Source: an uncultured Clostridia bacterium
GTDB lineage: Bacteria > Bacillota > Clostridia > Christensenellales > Borkfalkiaceae
NCBI GenBank assembly: GCA_934254755.1
Contig: CAKQMM010000099.1
Location: 1-5,405 of the forward strand
DNA: 5,405 bases
Direction of reading: 5' to 3'
Part shown: piece by piece, positions 1 to 5,261 of the stretch
How the letters are laid out: each line of letters opens with the position of its first letter
How positions within the stretch are numbered: the first letter of the stretch is position 1
Notes under the pieces: model-generated
Database searches by the model: none
Seen by the model: only the letters and a program-made list of their open reading frames with translations
Told to the model about the DNA's origin: nothing
Made by a program: the position numbers and the translations under genes

Positions 1-28
1 ACAAGGAGGAGCGTTGCGCTACGAATTA

Positions 29-141
29 GATTTTTTAATACTAAAAAAACCGTTTAGACAAGGCAAACACCCGAAATTGTACTTTTTGTACTATGAGTGG
101 TGTTTAACGATGTATAAACGGTAATTTTTAGTCAAAAAATC
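29..141. repeat. Long imperfect palindrome in repeat unit 1
   Basis: The left arm 29-56 is complementary to the right arm 115-141: GATTTTTT pairs with AAAAAATC, ACTAAAAA with TTTTTAGT, and CCGTTTA with TAAACGG, with small internal mismatches. A nested stem follows (AAACACC at 65-71 with GGTGTTT at 99-105), capped by GTAC/GTAC (79-82 with 88-91) around a five-T loop. Transcribed from the minus strand, the core stem ends in TAAACGG followed by seven U, so it could also act as a weak transcription terminator or 3' stabiliser. Confidence 0.82.
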
Positions 142-158
142 AATGATATAGCTAAAAA

Positions 159-181
159 GCAACGACAAGGAGGAGCGTTGC
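159..181. repeat. Small hairpin across the repeat junction, AAGGAGG-containing loop
   Basis: GCAACG at 159-164 (end of unit 1) is perfectly complementary to CGTTGC at 176-181 (start of unit 2). The 11-base loop contains AAGGAGG on the plus strand. The stem exists only across the junction of two units, which suggests the natural unit boundary is not at position 1 but somewhere in the linker 142-192. At the right end of the array (323-328) the left half survives as GCGACG with no partner. Confidence 0.6.
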
Positions 182-192
182 GCTACGAATTA

Positions 193-305
193 GATTTTTT
201 AATACTAAAAAAACCGTTTAGACAAGGCAAACACCCGAAATCGTACTTTTTGTACTATGAGCGGTGTTTAACGACGTATAAACGGTAATTTTTAGTCAAA
301 AAATC
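193..305. repeat. Long imperfect palindrome in repeat unit 2
   Basis: This is the same fold as in unit 1, with arms 193-220 and 279-305. Both outer arms are identical to those of unit 1; the three changes inside the palindrome (242, 262, 275) fall in the nested part. It lies just after the stop codon of the last gene of the minus-strand operon and is the first strong secondary structure that operon's transcript would meet. No other terminator is visible downstream of that gene, so a role in ending or protecting the mRNA is plausible but inferred. Confidence 0.82.
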
Positions 306-329
306 AACGAGATAGCGCAAAAGCGACGA

Positions 330-890
330 CTAAACGTTAAACATAAATAAATTTTCTTTAAACGAATTGGTTTTAACTTTTTTTGCTTCGCTGTTCAGTA
401 TAAACGCAAAAAGCATACATATAAGCCCGCCGCTTTCTCCGCTTAAAACGGCGTCGCTATCCAGAATATCGAAAGCCGTTTCCATAAACCCGCCGCCCGT
501 CAACGAAACGCCGACATTTTCGGCAAACGCTTTAAGCTTTGCCAAAACGGGGGAATAATCTTCGTTTTTGCCGTCGTATAAGCACTTGAAAGTGAAAGCC
601 GTTTGCGCCGCGAACTCCCGCGCGGGTTTTACGCTTATTTTAACGTAGCCTTGAAAGGGCTTAGCGGACAAATTTTCGATATCGAAAGCCGCGTTGATTT
701 TAACTATATTAAGCGACTTTTCAAAGTTTTTAGGCGGATTTTTGCGCGTATAGTTTGAAAATCTGTATACTTCGTCTATAAACTCAGACTTAGCGGCGGG
801 TAAACTCTCCGCATATACGGGCGCGGCGTAAACCCCGTCCGCAATTATAAGCGCGCCGCCTGCGGGCGGCAAAAATGCGTAAGCCGTCAT
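330..890 (-). CDS. Hypothetical protein, 186 aa, last gene of the argS operon
   Basis: I do not recognise the family and see no catalytic motif. Codon choice resembles the neighbouring genes, and the ATG at 890-888 overlaps the mscL stop in an ATGA junction, so it is probably a real gene translated by coupling to mscL; no clear separate Shine-Dalgarno site is visible. The N-terminus (residues 1-27) is rich in Ala, Gly and Pro but lacks the basic start of a classical signal peptide. The middle (about 60-130) looks like a soluble alpha/beta or beta-rich domain, with GYVKISVKP near residues 81-89. A short hydrophobic stretch, GGLICMLFAFIL (about 154-165), is too short for a confident membrane span, and the tail is basic. 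The stop codon TAG (332-330) shares its last base with the edge of the tandem repeat. It could be a lineage-specific protein or a remnant of something longer. Confidence 0.72.
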   Translation of the reverse strand: MTAYAFLPPAGGALIIADGVYAAPVYAESLPAAKSEFIDEVYRFSNYTRKNPPKNFEKSLNIVKINAAFDIENLSAKPFQGYVKISVKPAREFAAQTAFTFKCLYDGKNEDYSPVLAKLKAFAENVGVSLTGGGFMETAFDILDSDAVLSGESGGLICMLFAFILNSEAKKVKTNSFKENLFMFNV

Positions 891-1498
891 TTATTTTCGC
901 TTTCTGCTTTTTCGCCGTTCGTTTCTTTAAGCGTAGTTAAAATTTCGGTCAAAAGTTTTTCGGTAGTGGTAAGTTCCGGCTCTTTCGGCTGCTCTTCAAC
1001 CACGGGTTCCGCCTTTTTAGGAGCAAGCGCGGGGTTCTTTTTAGTATAGCGTTTAAGCCAGGACGCTTCAAAGTCGCTGAGCGGTTCGTCTTTATCGAGT
1101 TTTTCTTGCACGATTTTAGTCATATTAGCGTTTAAGTCCATTGCGCTGCGCATTTTTGCGATAACTTTAATTAAAACGAACAGGAAAATAGCGATGATAA
1201 AGAAGTTGATTATCGCCTGCAAAAAGGTGCCGTACTGCCAGGTAAGCGCGGTTATCCCTTCGGCTTCGTTCGCTTCGCGCAAAACGACGACGAGTTTGGA
1301 TAAATCTTCTTTACCCATGCAAAGGCTGATGAGCGGCATGATGATGCCGTTCGTGAACGACGTTACTATCGCGCCGAACGCAGAGCCGATTATGGTTGCG
1401 ACGGCTAAATCGAGAACGTTGCCTTTCGAGATAAATGCTTTGAATTCCGCCATGAGCGAAACCCTTTTTTTGTTGAGTTTTTCGATATGTTTTTTCAT
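887..1498 (-). CDS. mscL: Large-conductance mechanosensitive channel MscL, with long C-terminal linker
   Basis: MscL forms a homopentameric inner-membrane pore that opens under membrane tension and releases solutes during hypo-osmotic shock. The family signature is clear: EFKAF then KGNVLDLAVATIIGSAFG (residues 18-42) is the N-terminal amphipathic helix leading into TM1 (about 29-58), ending in IIMPLISL. The periplasmic loop spans about 60-88, and TM2 is about 90-116 (YGTFLQAIINFFIIAIFLF). A C-terminal bundle helix, TTTEKLLTEILTTLKETN, lies at 177-194. At 203 aa it is well above the usual 130-150; the extra length is mainly a charged, Pro-rich linker at about 118-175. The start at 1498 has AAAGGGG seven bases upstream. 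A second ATG at 1453 (Met16), preceded by AAAGGG, is a possible alternative that would remove a basic 15-residue leader. The gene lies 42 bp after the phosphatase and overlaps the next gene by 4 bp. Confidence 0.96.
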   Translation of the reverse strand: MKKHIEKLNKKRVSLMAEFKAFISKGNVLDLAVATIIGSAFGAIVTSFTNGIIMPLISLCMGKEDLSKLVVVLREANEAEGITALTWQYGTFLQAIINFFIIAIFLFVLIKVIAKMRSAMDLNANMTKIVQEKLDKDEPLSDFEASWLKRYTKKNPALAPKKAEPVVEEQPKEPELTTTEKLLTEILTTLKETNGEKAESENK

Positions 1499-1519
1499 GA
1501 AACAACCCCTTTGATTAAA

Positions 1520-1572
1520 TTTTTAATAATCAAATATAATTTAAAGTTCTTTTTTAATAATCGAATATAATT
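1520..1572. repeat. 22-bp direct duplication around the phosphatase stop codon
   Basis: The stretch at 1551-1572, inside the phosphatase gene, recurs at 1520-1541 just after its stop codon with one mismatch (21 of 22), period 31 bp. Since 31 is not a multiple of three, the second copy is out of frame and not translated. It fills most of the 42-bp gap before mscL. Confidence 0.75.
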
Positions 1573-2191
1573 CTTTTGCCGTAGCCGCAAAATTTTCGCA
1601 CCCGTGAGATAAAAGTTCGCTCTTTTCTCTGAACCCCCACAGCACGCCAACGCATTTGACGCCCGCGTTTTTTGCGGTGTCAACGTCTACTTCGCTGTCG
1701 CCGACGTATACGGCGTTTTCCTTTTCAACGCCTATTTCTTTTAAACAATGCTCTACGCAGCCTTTGTCGGGCTTGGTGGGCACGCCCTCTTTGTTCCCCG
1801 CAAAGTATGCAAAGTTATAGCCCTTGAACTTATCTTCTTTAACCACTTGCGCGACGCTGTCGGGCTTGTTGGAAACGACGGCGAGAATATAACCTTCGCT
1901 ATCGAGGGTTTTTAAAAGTTCGCCCATGCCGTCGTAAATGCAGGTCTTTTCGTTCTTGCAGTTTTTTTGAAGTTCGACGTAATCGCTATAAACCTCGTCA
2001 AACTTTTCGCCGTCTAAGTTAGTTGCGGCTTTAACGAGGTACTTCGCGCCGCGGCCGACCATTTTAAGCGTTTCGTCGTAGGTGTGCGTTTTTAGCCCGA
2101 ACTTTTCAAGGGTCGCGTTTAAACAATCGGTTATATCGTAAATGGTGTTTAAAAGCGTTCCGTCCAAATCGAATATTATTGCTTTTTTCAT
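1541..2191 (-). CDS. HAD-superfamily phosphatase, phosphoglycolate phosphatase (Gph)-like
   Basis: This 216-aa protein has all four HAD motifs. Motif I is FDLDGTLLN, with nucleophile Asp8 and acid/base Asp10. Motif II is VVSNK (Ser107). The motif III lysine is in TKPDK (Lys140). Motif IV is VGDSEVDVDTAKNAG, with Mg-binding Asp165 and Asp169. The helical cap between motif I and II (about residues 15-80) is the C1 type found in phosphoglycolate phosphatase, beta-phosphoglucomutase and the pyrophosphatase PpaX. The order of motifs and overall length best fit Gph-like enzymes, which clear 2-phosphoglycolate made by DNA repair or metabolism; the substrate is inferred and HAD substrates are hard to predict. 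The preferred ATG forms TGATG with the argS stop and has GGAG eight bases upstream; a GTG one codon earlier (2194) is less likely. The last codons are duplicated just past the stop. Confidence 0.93.
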   Translation of the reverse strand: MKKAIIFDLDGTLLNTIYDITDCLNATLEKFGLKTHTYDETLKMVGRGAKYLVKAATNLDGEKFDEVYSDYVELQKNCKNEKTCIYDGMGELLKTLDSEGYILAVVSNKPDSVAQVVKEDKFKGYNFAYFAGNKEGVPTKPDKGCVEHCLKEIGVEKENAVYVGDSEVDVDTAKNAGVKCVGVLWGFREKSELLSHGCENFAATAKELYSIIKKEL

Positions 2192-3894
2192 CACATTTTC
2201 TCCGGAGTTTTTATGCCGAGCAAACTAAGCGCGTTTTTAAGGGTGGTTTTAGTCGCCTTAGTTAGCGCAAGGCGGAAGTTTCTTATATTATCGCTTTCCG
2301 CGCCTAAAATTTTACAGTCGAAGTAAAACTTATTGAACGCAGACGATAAATCGACCGCATAGCGGGTGACTAAGCTCGGCTCGTACTTTTCCGCCGCAGC
2401 CTTAACGGTATCGGGGAAGTTAGATAAAATATTGACCAAATCGTACTCGACGGGGGAAAGTTCTGCTTCGCCGAAGTTAAACTTGTCCGCGCCCGCGTCC
2501 GCTAAGCCCGCCTTCGTCAAAACGCTTGCCGCACGTGCGTAAGTGTACTGACAGTAAGGTCCCGTTTCGCCGTCGAAGTTAAGGGCTTTATCGTATGAAA
2601 AGACTATATCTTTTATGCGGCTGTTTATGAGCGCGCCGAAAATAACCGCGCCCGTGCCGACGGCTTTAGCGACCTCTTCTTTGTTTTCAAGGTCCGGGTT
2701 TTTGGCGTTTATTATAGAGTAAGCTTTTTCGTTACACTTCGCGATAACGTCTTCTAAAAATACGACGTTACCCTTACGGGTAGACATGGTTCCTTCTTCC
2801 AAAGATACCATTCCGAAAGCGACGTGAACCATATCTTTAGCCCACGGCTTGCCCATAAGTTCGAGCACTTTGAAAAGCTGCTTGAAGTGCAGATTTTGCT
2901 GATACGCAACGACGTATAAACACTTATAAAAGTCGTAAGTGTTTTTACGGTAAATCGCGGCGGCTAAGTCGCGCGTGGCGTACAAACTCGCCCCGTCCGA
3001 ACGCAAAATCAAGCACGGCGGCATACCGTAAGGCTCTAAATCGACGATTTTTGCGCCCTGGCTTTCTTTTAAAAGCCCCTTCTCTTCAAGCTCTTTTATA
3101 ACGGGTTCCATTTTGTCGTTATAAAAACTTTCGCCCGCGTAACTATCGAATTTTATATTTAGCTCTTTATAAACCTTTTCGACGTCTTTAAGGGTAAGTT
3201 CTTTGAACCACTTAAACAGTTCGACGCACTCCTTATCCCCTTGTTCGATAAGTTTAAAATATTCCCTCGCCTTATCGTCCAAAGACTTATCGTTTTCCGC
3301 TTCTTCGTGGAACTTGACGTAAAGGCGCATAAGTTCTTTGATTCTGCCCTTTTCGACCGCTTCTTTATCTCCCCACGTTTTATAGGCGTAAATAAGCTTG
3401 CCGAACTGGGTGCCGTAGTCGCCAAGGTGGTTTATGCCGACGGTTTTATAGCCCAAAAAATTGTAAATTCTATAAAGCGCGCCGCCGATGACGGTGGTCG
3501 ATAAGTGCCCTATATGGAAGGGTTTAGCGATGTTTATGGACGAATAGTCTATGCACACGGTTTTGCCCGCGCCCATATCCGACGCGCCATAACCCTCTCC
3601 CTTTAAAAGTATTTCGCCCACGACCGATTTTGTAAAAGCCGCCCTGTTCACGGTAAAATTCAAGTATCCGTTCACGGCGATAACTTTGGTTATAACTTCG
3701 TCCGTTTTAAAGTTCGCCGCCAACTCTTCCGCAATAACCGCGGGCGATTTGCGCATTATTTTAGCGAATTTAAAGCAAGGTATAGCATAGTCGCCAAGGC
3801 TCGTGTCGGGCGGGGTCACTATAAGCGAATAAACTTCGCTTTCCGCTACTCCGTCAATGTTTAGTTTTTCGGCAATAAGTTTTTTGTAGTCCAT
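2191..3894 (-). CDS. argS: Arginyl-tRNA synthetase
   Basis: This cytoplasmic class I synthetase charges tRNA-Arg with arginine using ATP. The protein (567 aa from the chosen start) has the ArgRS layout: an N-terminal additional domain (about 1-100, with SLGDYAIPCFKFAK), then a Rossmann core with HIGH at 127-130 inside IAKPFHIGHLSTTVIGG and GDYGTQFGKL at about 158-167. LRSDGASLYATRDLAA follows at about 297-312. MSTRKG (370-375) stands in the place of KMSKS, as is usual in this family. The C-terminal DALR anticodon-binding domain starts near GPYCQYTYAR (about 445) and runs to the end. The length is normal and I see no frameshift. An upstream TTG at 3906 would add four residues but has no ribosome binding site; ATG at 3894 is preceded by GAAGGA and matches the family's typical first residues. 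It is the first gene of the operon. Confidence 0.98.
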   Translation of the reverse strand: MDYKKLIAEKLNIDGVAESEVYSLIVTPPDTSLGDYAIPCFKFAKIMRKSPAVIAEELAANFKTDEVITKVIAVNGYLNFTVNRAAFTKSVVGEILLKGEGYGASDMGAGKTVCIDYSSINIAKPFHIGHLSTTVIGGALYRIYNFLGYKTVGINHLGDYGTQFGKLIYAYKTWGDKEAVEKGRIKELMRLYVKFHEEAENDKSLDDKAREYFKLIEQGDKECVELFKWFKELTLKDVEKVYKELNIKFDSYAGESFYNDKMEPVIKELEEKGLLKESQGAKIVDLEPYGMPPCLILRSDGASLYATRDLAAAIYRKNTYDFYKCLYVVAYQQNLHFKQLFKVLELMGKPWAKDMVHVAFGMVSLEEGTMSTRKGNVVFLEDVIAKCNEKAYSIINAKNPDLENKEEVAKAVGTGAVIFGALINSRIKDIVFSYDKALNFDGETGPYCQYTYARAASVLTKAGLADAGADKFNFGEAELSPVEYDLVNILSNFPDTVKAAAEKYEPSLVTRYAVDLSSAFNKFYFDCKILGAESDNIRNFRLALTKATKTTLKNALSLLGIKTPEKM

Positions 3895-3904
3895 AAAATC
3901 CTTC
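3895..3904 (-). promoter_or_regulatory. Ribosome binding site deciding the argS start
   Basis: On the minus strand GAAGGA precedes ATG with four T between. The spacing is short but acceptable, and the upstream TTG at 3906 has nothing comparable, which favours the ATG at 3894. Confidence 0.65.
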
Positions 3905-3921
3905 AAACCGTTTATAATGGT

Positions 3922-3965
3922 TAAATTTTATCACTATTTGCCGTTTTAAGCAATAAATTTTATCA
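3922..3965. repeat. 12-bp direct repeat in the divergent promoter region
   Basis: TAAATTTTATCA occurs perfectly at 3922-3933 and again at 3954-3965, with a period of 32 bp (about three helical turns). The first copy covers the argS -10 box and the second lies just upstream of its -35 box. It may be an operator pair or a chance repeat in AT-rich DNA. Confidence 0.45.
3925..3953 (-). promoter_or_regulatory. Sigma-A type promoter for the argS operon
   Basis: On the minus strand, TTGCTT (3953-3948) and TAAAAT (3930-3925) are separated by exactly 17 bases. The -10 box matches the consensus at 5 of 6 positions and the -35 at 3 of 6. The predicted transcript start is near 3918, giving a leader of only about 25 bases, too short for a T-box or other riboswitch. 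Confidence 0.68.
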
Positions 3966-3982
3966 ACAACCCCCTAAAAAGT

Positions 3983-4011
3983 TTGAATAAAAACCGAATT
4001 AGTAGTATACT
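3983..4011 (+). promoter_or_regulatory. Sigma-A type promoter for ychF
   Basis: TTGAAT (3983-3988) and TATACT (4006-4011) are separated by 17 bases; the -35 matches the consensus at 4 of 6 and the -10 at 5 of 6 positions. Transcription would start near 4018, leaving a leader of about 27 bases that contains the ribosome binding site AAGGA at 4030-4034, ten bases before the ATG. The promoter is divergent from the argS promoter, with about 30 bp between the two -35 boxes. Confidence 0.72.
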
Positions 4012-4044
4012 TTTAGCGATAAATATTAAAAGGACGAATTTATT

Positions 4045-5142
4045 ATGAAATTAGGCGTAGTGGGGCTTCCGAACGTAGGCAAGTCCACTTTATTCAACGC
4101 GATAACCCATGCGGGAGCGCAAGCGGCGAACTTCCCGTTCTGCACCATCGAGCCGAACGTAGGCGTCGTTGCCGTACCCGACGAAAGGTTAAATAAGCTT
4201 GCCGCGCTTTACGACAGCAAAAAAATCACCCCCGCGACGATTGAGTTCGTCGATATCGCGGGGCTTGTAAAGGGCGCGTCCAAGGGCGAGGGCTTAGGCA
4301 ACAAGTTCTTGTCGCACATACGCGAAGTTGACGCGATAGTTCACGTCGTCAGGTGCTTCGAGGACGAAAACGTCATACACGTCGAAAACTCGGTTGACCC
4401 CGTCCGCGATATTCAGACCATTAATTTAGAGCTTATTTTAGCCGATATGGAAAGCGTTCAGAAGCGTTACGACAAAGCTTTTTCGATGATAAAAACGGGG
4501 GATAAAAAGTACGTAACCGAAAGCGACTTGTTGAAAAAGATTTTAACCGCGCTTGAAAGCGAGCAACCCGTCAGAAGTTTAACCTTTACCGAAGACGAGC
4601 AAAAATACGTTGACAACCTATTTTTACTCACCGATAAGCCCGTTATCTACGCCGCGAACATTTCCGAAAGCGATATGGGTAAAAACGACGACGATATTCC
4701 GCTCGTTAAAAAAGTGAAAGAATTTGCCGCGAAAGAAAATTCCGAAACCCTCGTTATATGCGCTAAGACGGAAGAAGAAATAAGCGAACTGCCGATAGAG
4801 GAACAAGCCGAATTTTTAGAAGAACTCGGGCTTAAAGAAAGCGGACTTAACCGTTTGGTCAAAGCAAGTTACAAACTTTTGGGGCTTATAAGTTACCTTA
4901 CCGCAGGCGAACCCGAAACGCGCGCCTGGACGATTAAGAACGGCACCAAAGCGCCGCAGGCGGCTGGCAAAATTCACAGCGATTTCGAGCGCGGCTTCAT
5001 CCGCGCGGAAGTGGTCGATTACGAAACCCTTTTGAGCGCGGGCAACTATAACAAGGCAAAAGAACTCGGCAAAGTCCGCTCCGAAGGCAAAGATTACGTT
5101 ATGAAGGACGGCGACGTAGTTTTATTCCGCTTTAACGTATAA
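4045..5142 (+). CDS. ychF: Obg-like ATPase YchF (EngD), redox/ribosome-associated
   Basis: YchF is a near-universal P-loop protein of the TRAFAC class, Obg family, that binds ribosomes and prefers ATP to GTP; it has been linked to translation quality and oxidative stress responses. The 365-aa length is typical. Seen here: G1/Walker [10 protein letters not shown] (7-15), the conserved [18 protein letters not shown] stretch (29-46), and G3 in [18 protein letters not shown] (69-86). [17 protein letters not shown] follows at 91-107. NISE (205-208) stands in the G4 position; the NxxE form instead of NKxD explains the relaxed guanine specificity in this family. A coiled-coil arm covers about 130-190, and a C-terminal TGS domain runs from about 281 to 363 ([22 protein letters not shown]). 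It is a single-gene unit with its own promoter and terminator, as judged from sequence. Confidence 0.98.
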   Translation: MKLGVVGLPNVGKSTLFNAITHAGAQAANFPFCTIEPNVGVVAVPDERLNKLAALYDSKKITPATIEFVDIAGLVKGASKGEGLGNKFLSHIREVDAIVHVVRCFEDENVIHVENSVDPVRDIQTINLELILADMESVQKRYDKAFSMIKTGDKKYVTESDLLKKILTALESEQPVRSLTFTEDEQKYVDNLFLLTDKPVIYAANISESDMGKNDDDIPLVKKVKEFAAKENSETLVICAKTEEEISELPIEEQAEFLEELGLKESGLNRLVKASYKLLGLISYLTAGEPETRAWTIKNGTKAPQAAGKIHSDFERGFIRAEVVDYETLLSAGNYNKAKELGKVRSEGKDYVMKDGDVVLFRFNV

Positions 5143-5165
5143 ATTTTATATTGCTGCAATTATTC

Positions 5166-5193
5166 AAAAACCCGCATTTCGTGCGGGTTTTTT
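5166..5193 (+). terminator. Intrinsic terminator of ychF, bidirectional
   Basis: CCCGCA (5171-5176) pairs with TGCGGG (5182-5187) around a five-base loop, followed by six T on the plus strand. Five A before the stem give a U5 tail when read from the other side, so it can also stop rnpB transcripts coming from the right. It lies 23 bases after the ychF stop codon. Confidence 0.9.
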
Positions 5194-5201
5194 GTTCATT
5201 T

Positions 5202-5230
5202 AAAGCCCCCGCTTTTTTGGCGGGGGTTTT
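5202..5230. terminator. Second hairpin terminator between convergent ychF and rnpB
   Basis: CCCCCGC (5206-5212) pairs with GCGGGGG (5220-5226) around a T-rich loop, with flanking AAA and TTTT on the plus strand. The seven-pair GC stem is very stable. The plus-strand U tract is only four, then GCCG and five more T; the minus-strand tail is CUUUAAA. It is probably a back-up for ychF and the first strong stop for rnpB. Confidence 0.72.
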
Positions 5231-5261
5231 GCCGTTTTTGGCGGCGCATATTCAAAAAAAA

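Larger units (their letters stand above)
1..330. repeat. Tandem array of two 164-bp structured repeats (non-coding)
   Basis: Unit 1 is 1-164 and unit 2 is 165-328; identity with the start of a further unit runs to 330. I count 8 substitutions and no indels between units (unit-1 positions 78, 98, 111, 144, 147, 153, 154, 161), about 95% identity. Both strands are full of stop codons in all frames, so this is not coding. Each unit holds a long imperfect palindrome (29-141 and 193-305) joined by a linker that folds into a second small hairpin. No transposase and no obvious target-site duplication are visible. The sequence starts inside the array, so the copy number to the left is unknown. It could be a MITE-like or REP/BIME-like dispersed repeat, or a structured transcript end; I cannot choose from one locus. 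Confidence 0.93.

Noticed and set aside
1..200. Small peptide gene started by AAGGAGG in the repeat
   Set aside because: No ATG, GTG or TTG at suitable spacing opens a frame of useful length; in-frame stops follow within a few codons.
1..330. CRISPR array
   Set aside because: Units are 164 bp and contiguous, with no short repeats alternating with unique spacers, and no cas genes are present.
810..890. Signal peptide on the hypothetical protein
   Set aside because: There is no basic N-terminal region and the hydrophobic stretch is broken by Pro, Gly and Asp, so an export signal is not supported.
1194..1514. Plus-strand open frame opposite mscL (106 codons)
   Set aside because: It lies antisense to a clear MscL and has no recognisable domain, so it is a shadow of the real gene.
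3159..3504. Open frames on both strands inside argS
   Set aside because: They lie wholly inside a well-conserved argS and have low-complexity, frame-shadow composition.
3895..3906. TTG start for argS at 3906
   Set aside because: No Shine-Dalgarno site lies upstream and the four extra residues are not part of the family; ATG at 3894 follows GAAGGA.
3895..4044. T-box or other riboswitch ahead of argS
   Set aside because: The predicted leader is about 25 bases, with no T-box sequence and no antiterminator/terminator pair.
4624..4862. Minus-strand open frames opposite ychF
   Set aside because: They are antisense to the conserved middle of YchF, with no ribosome binding site or known domain.
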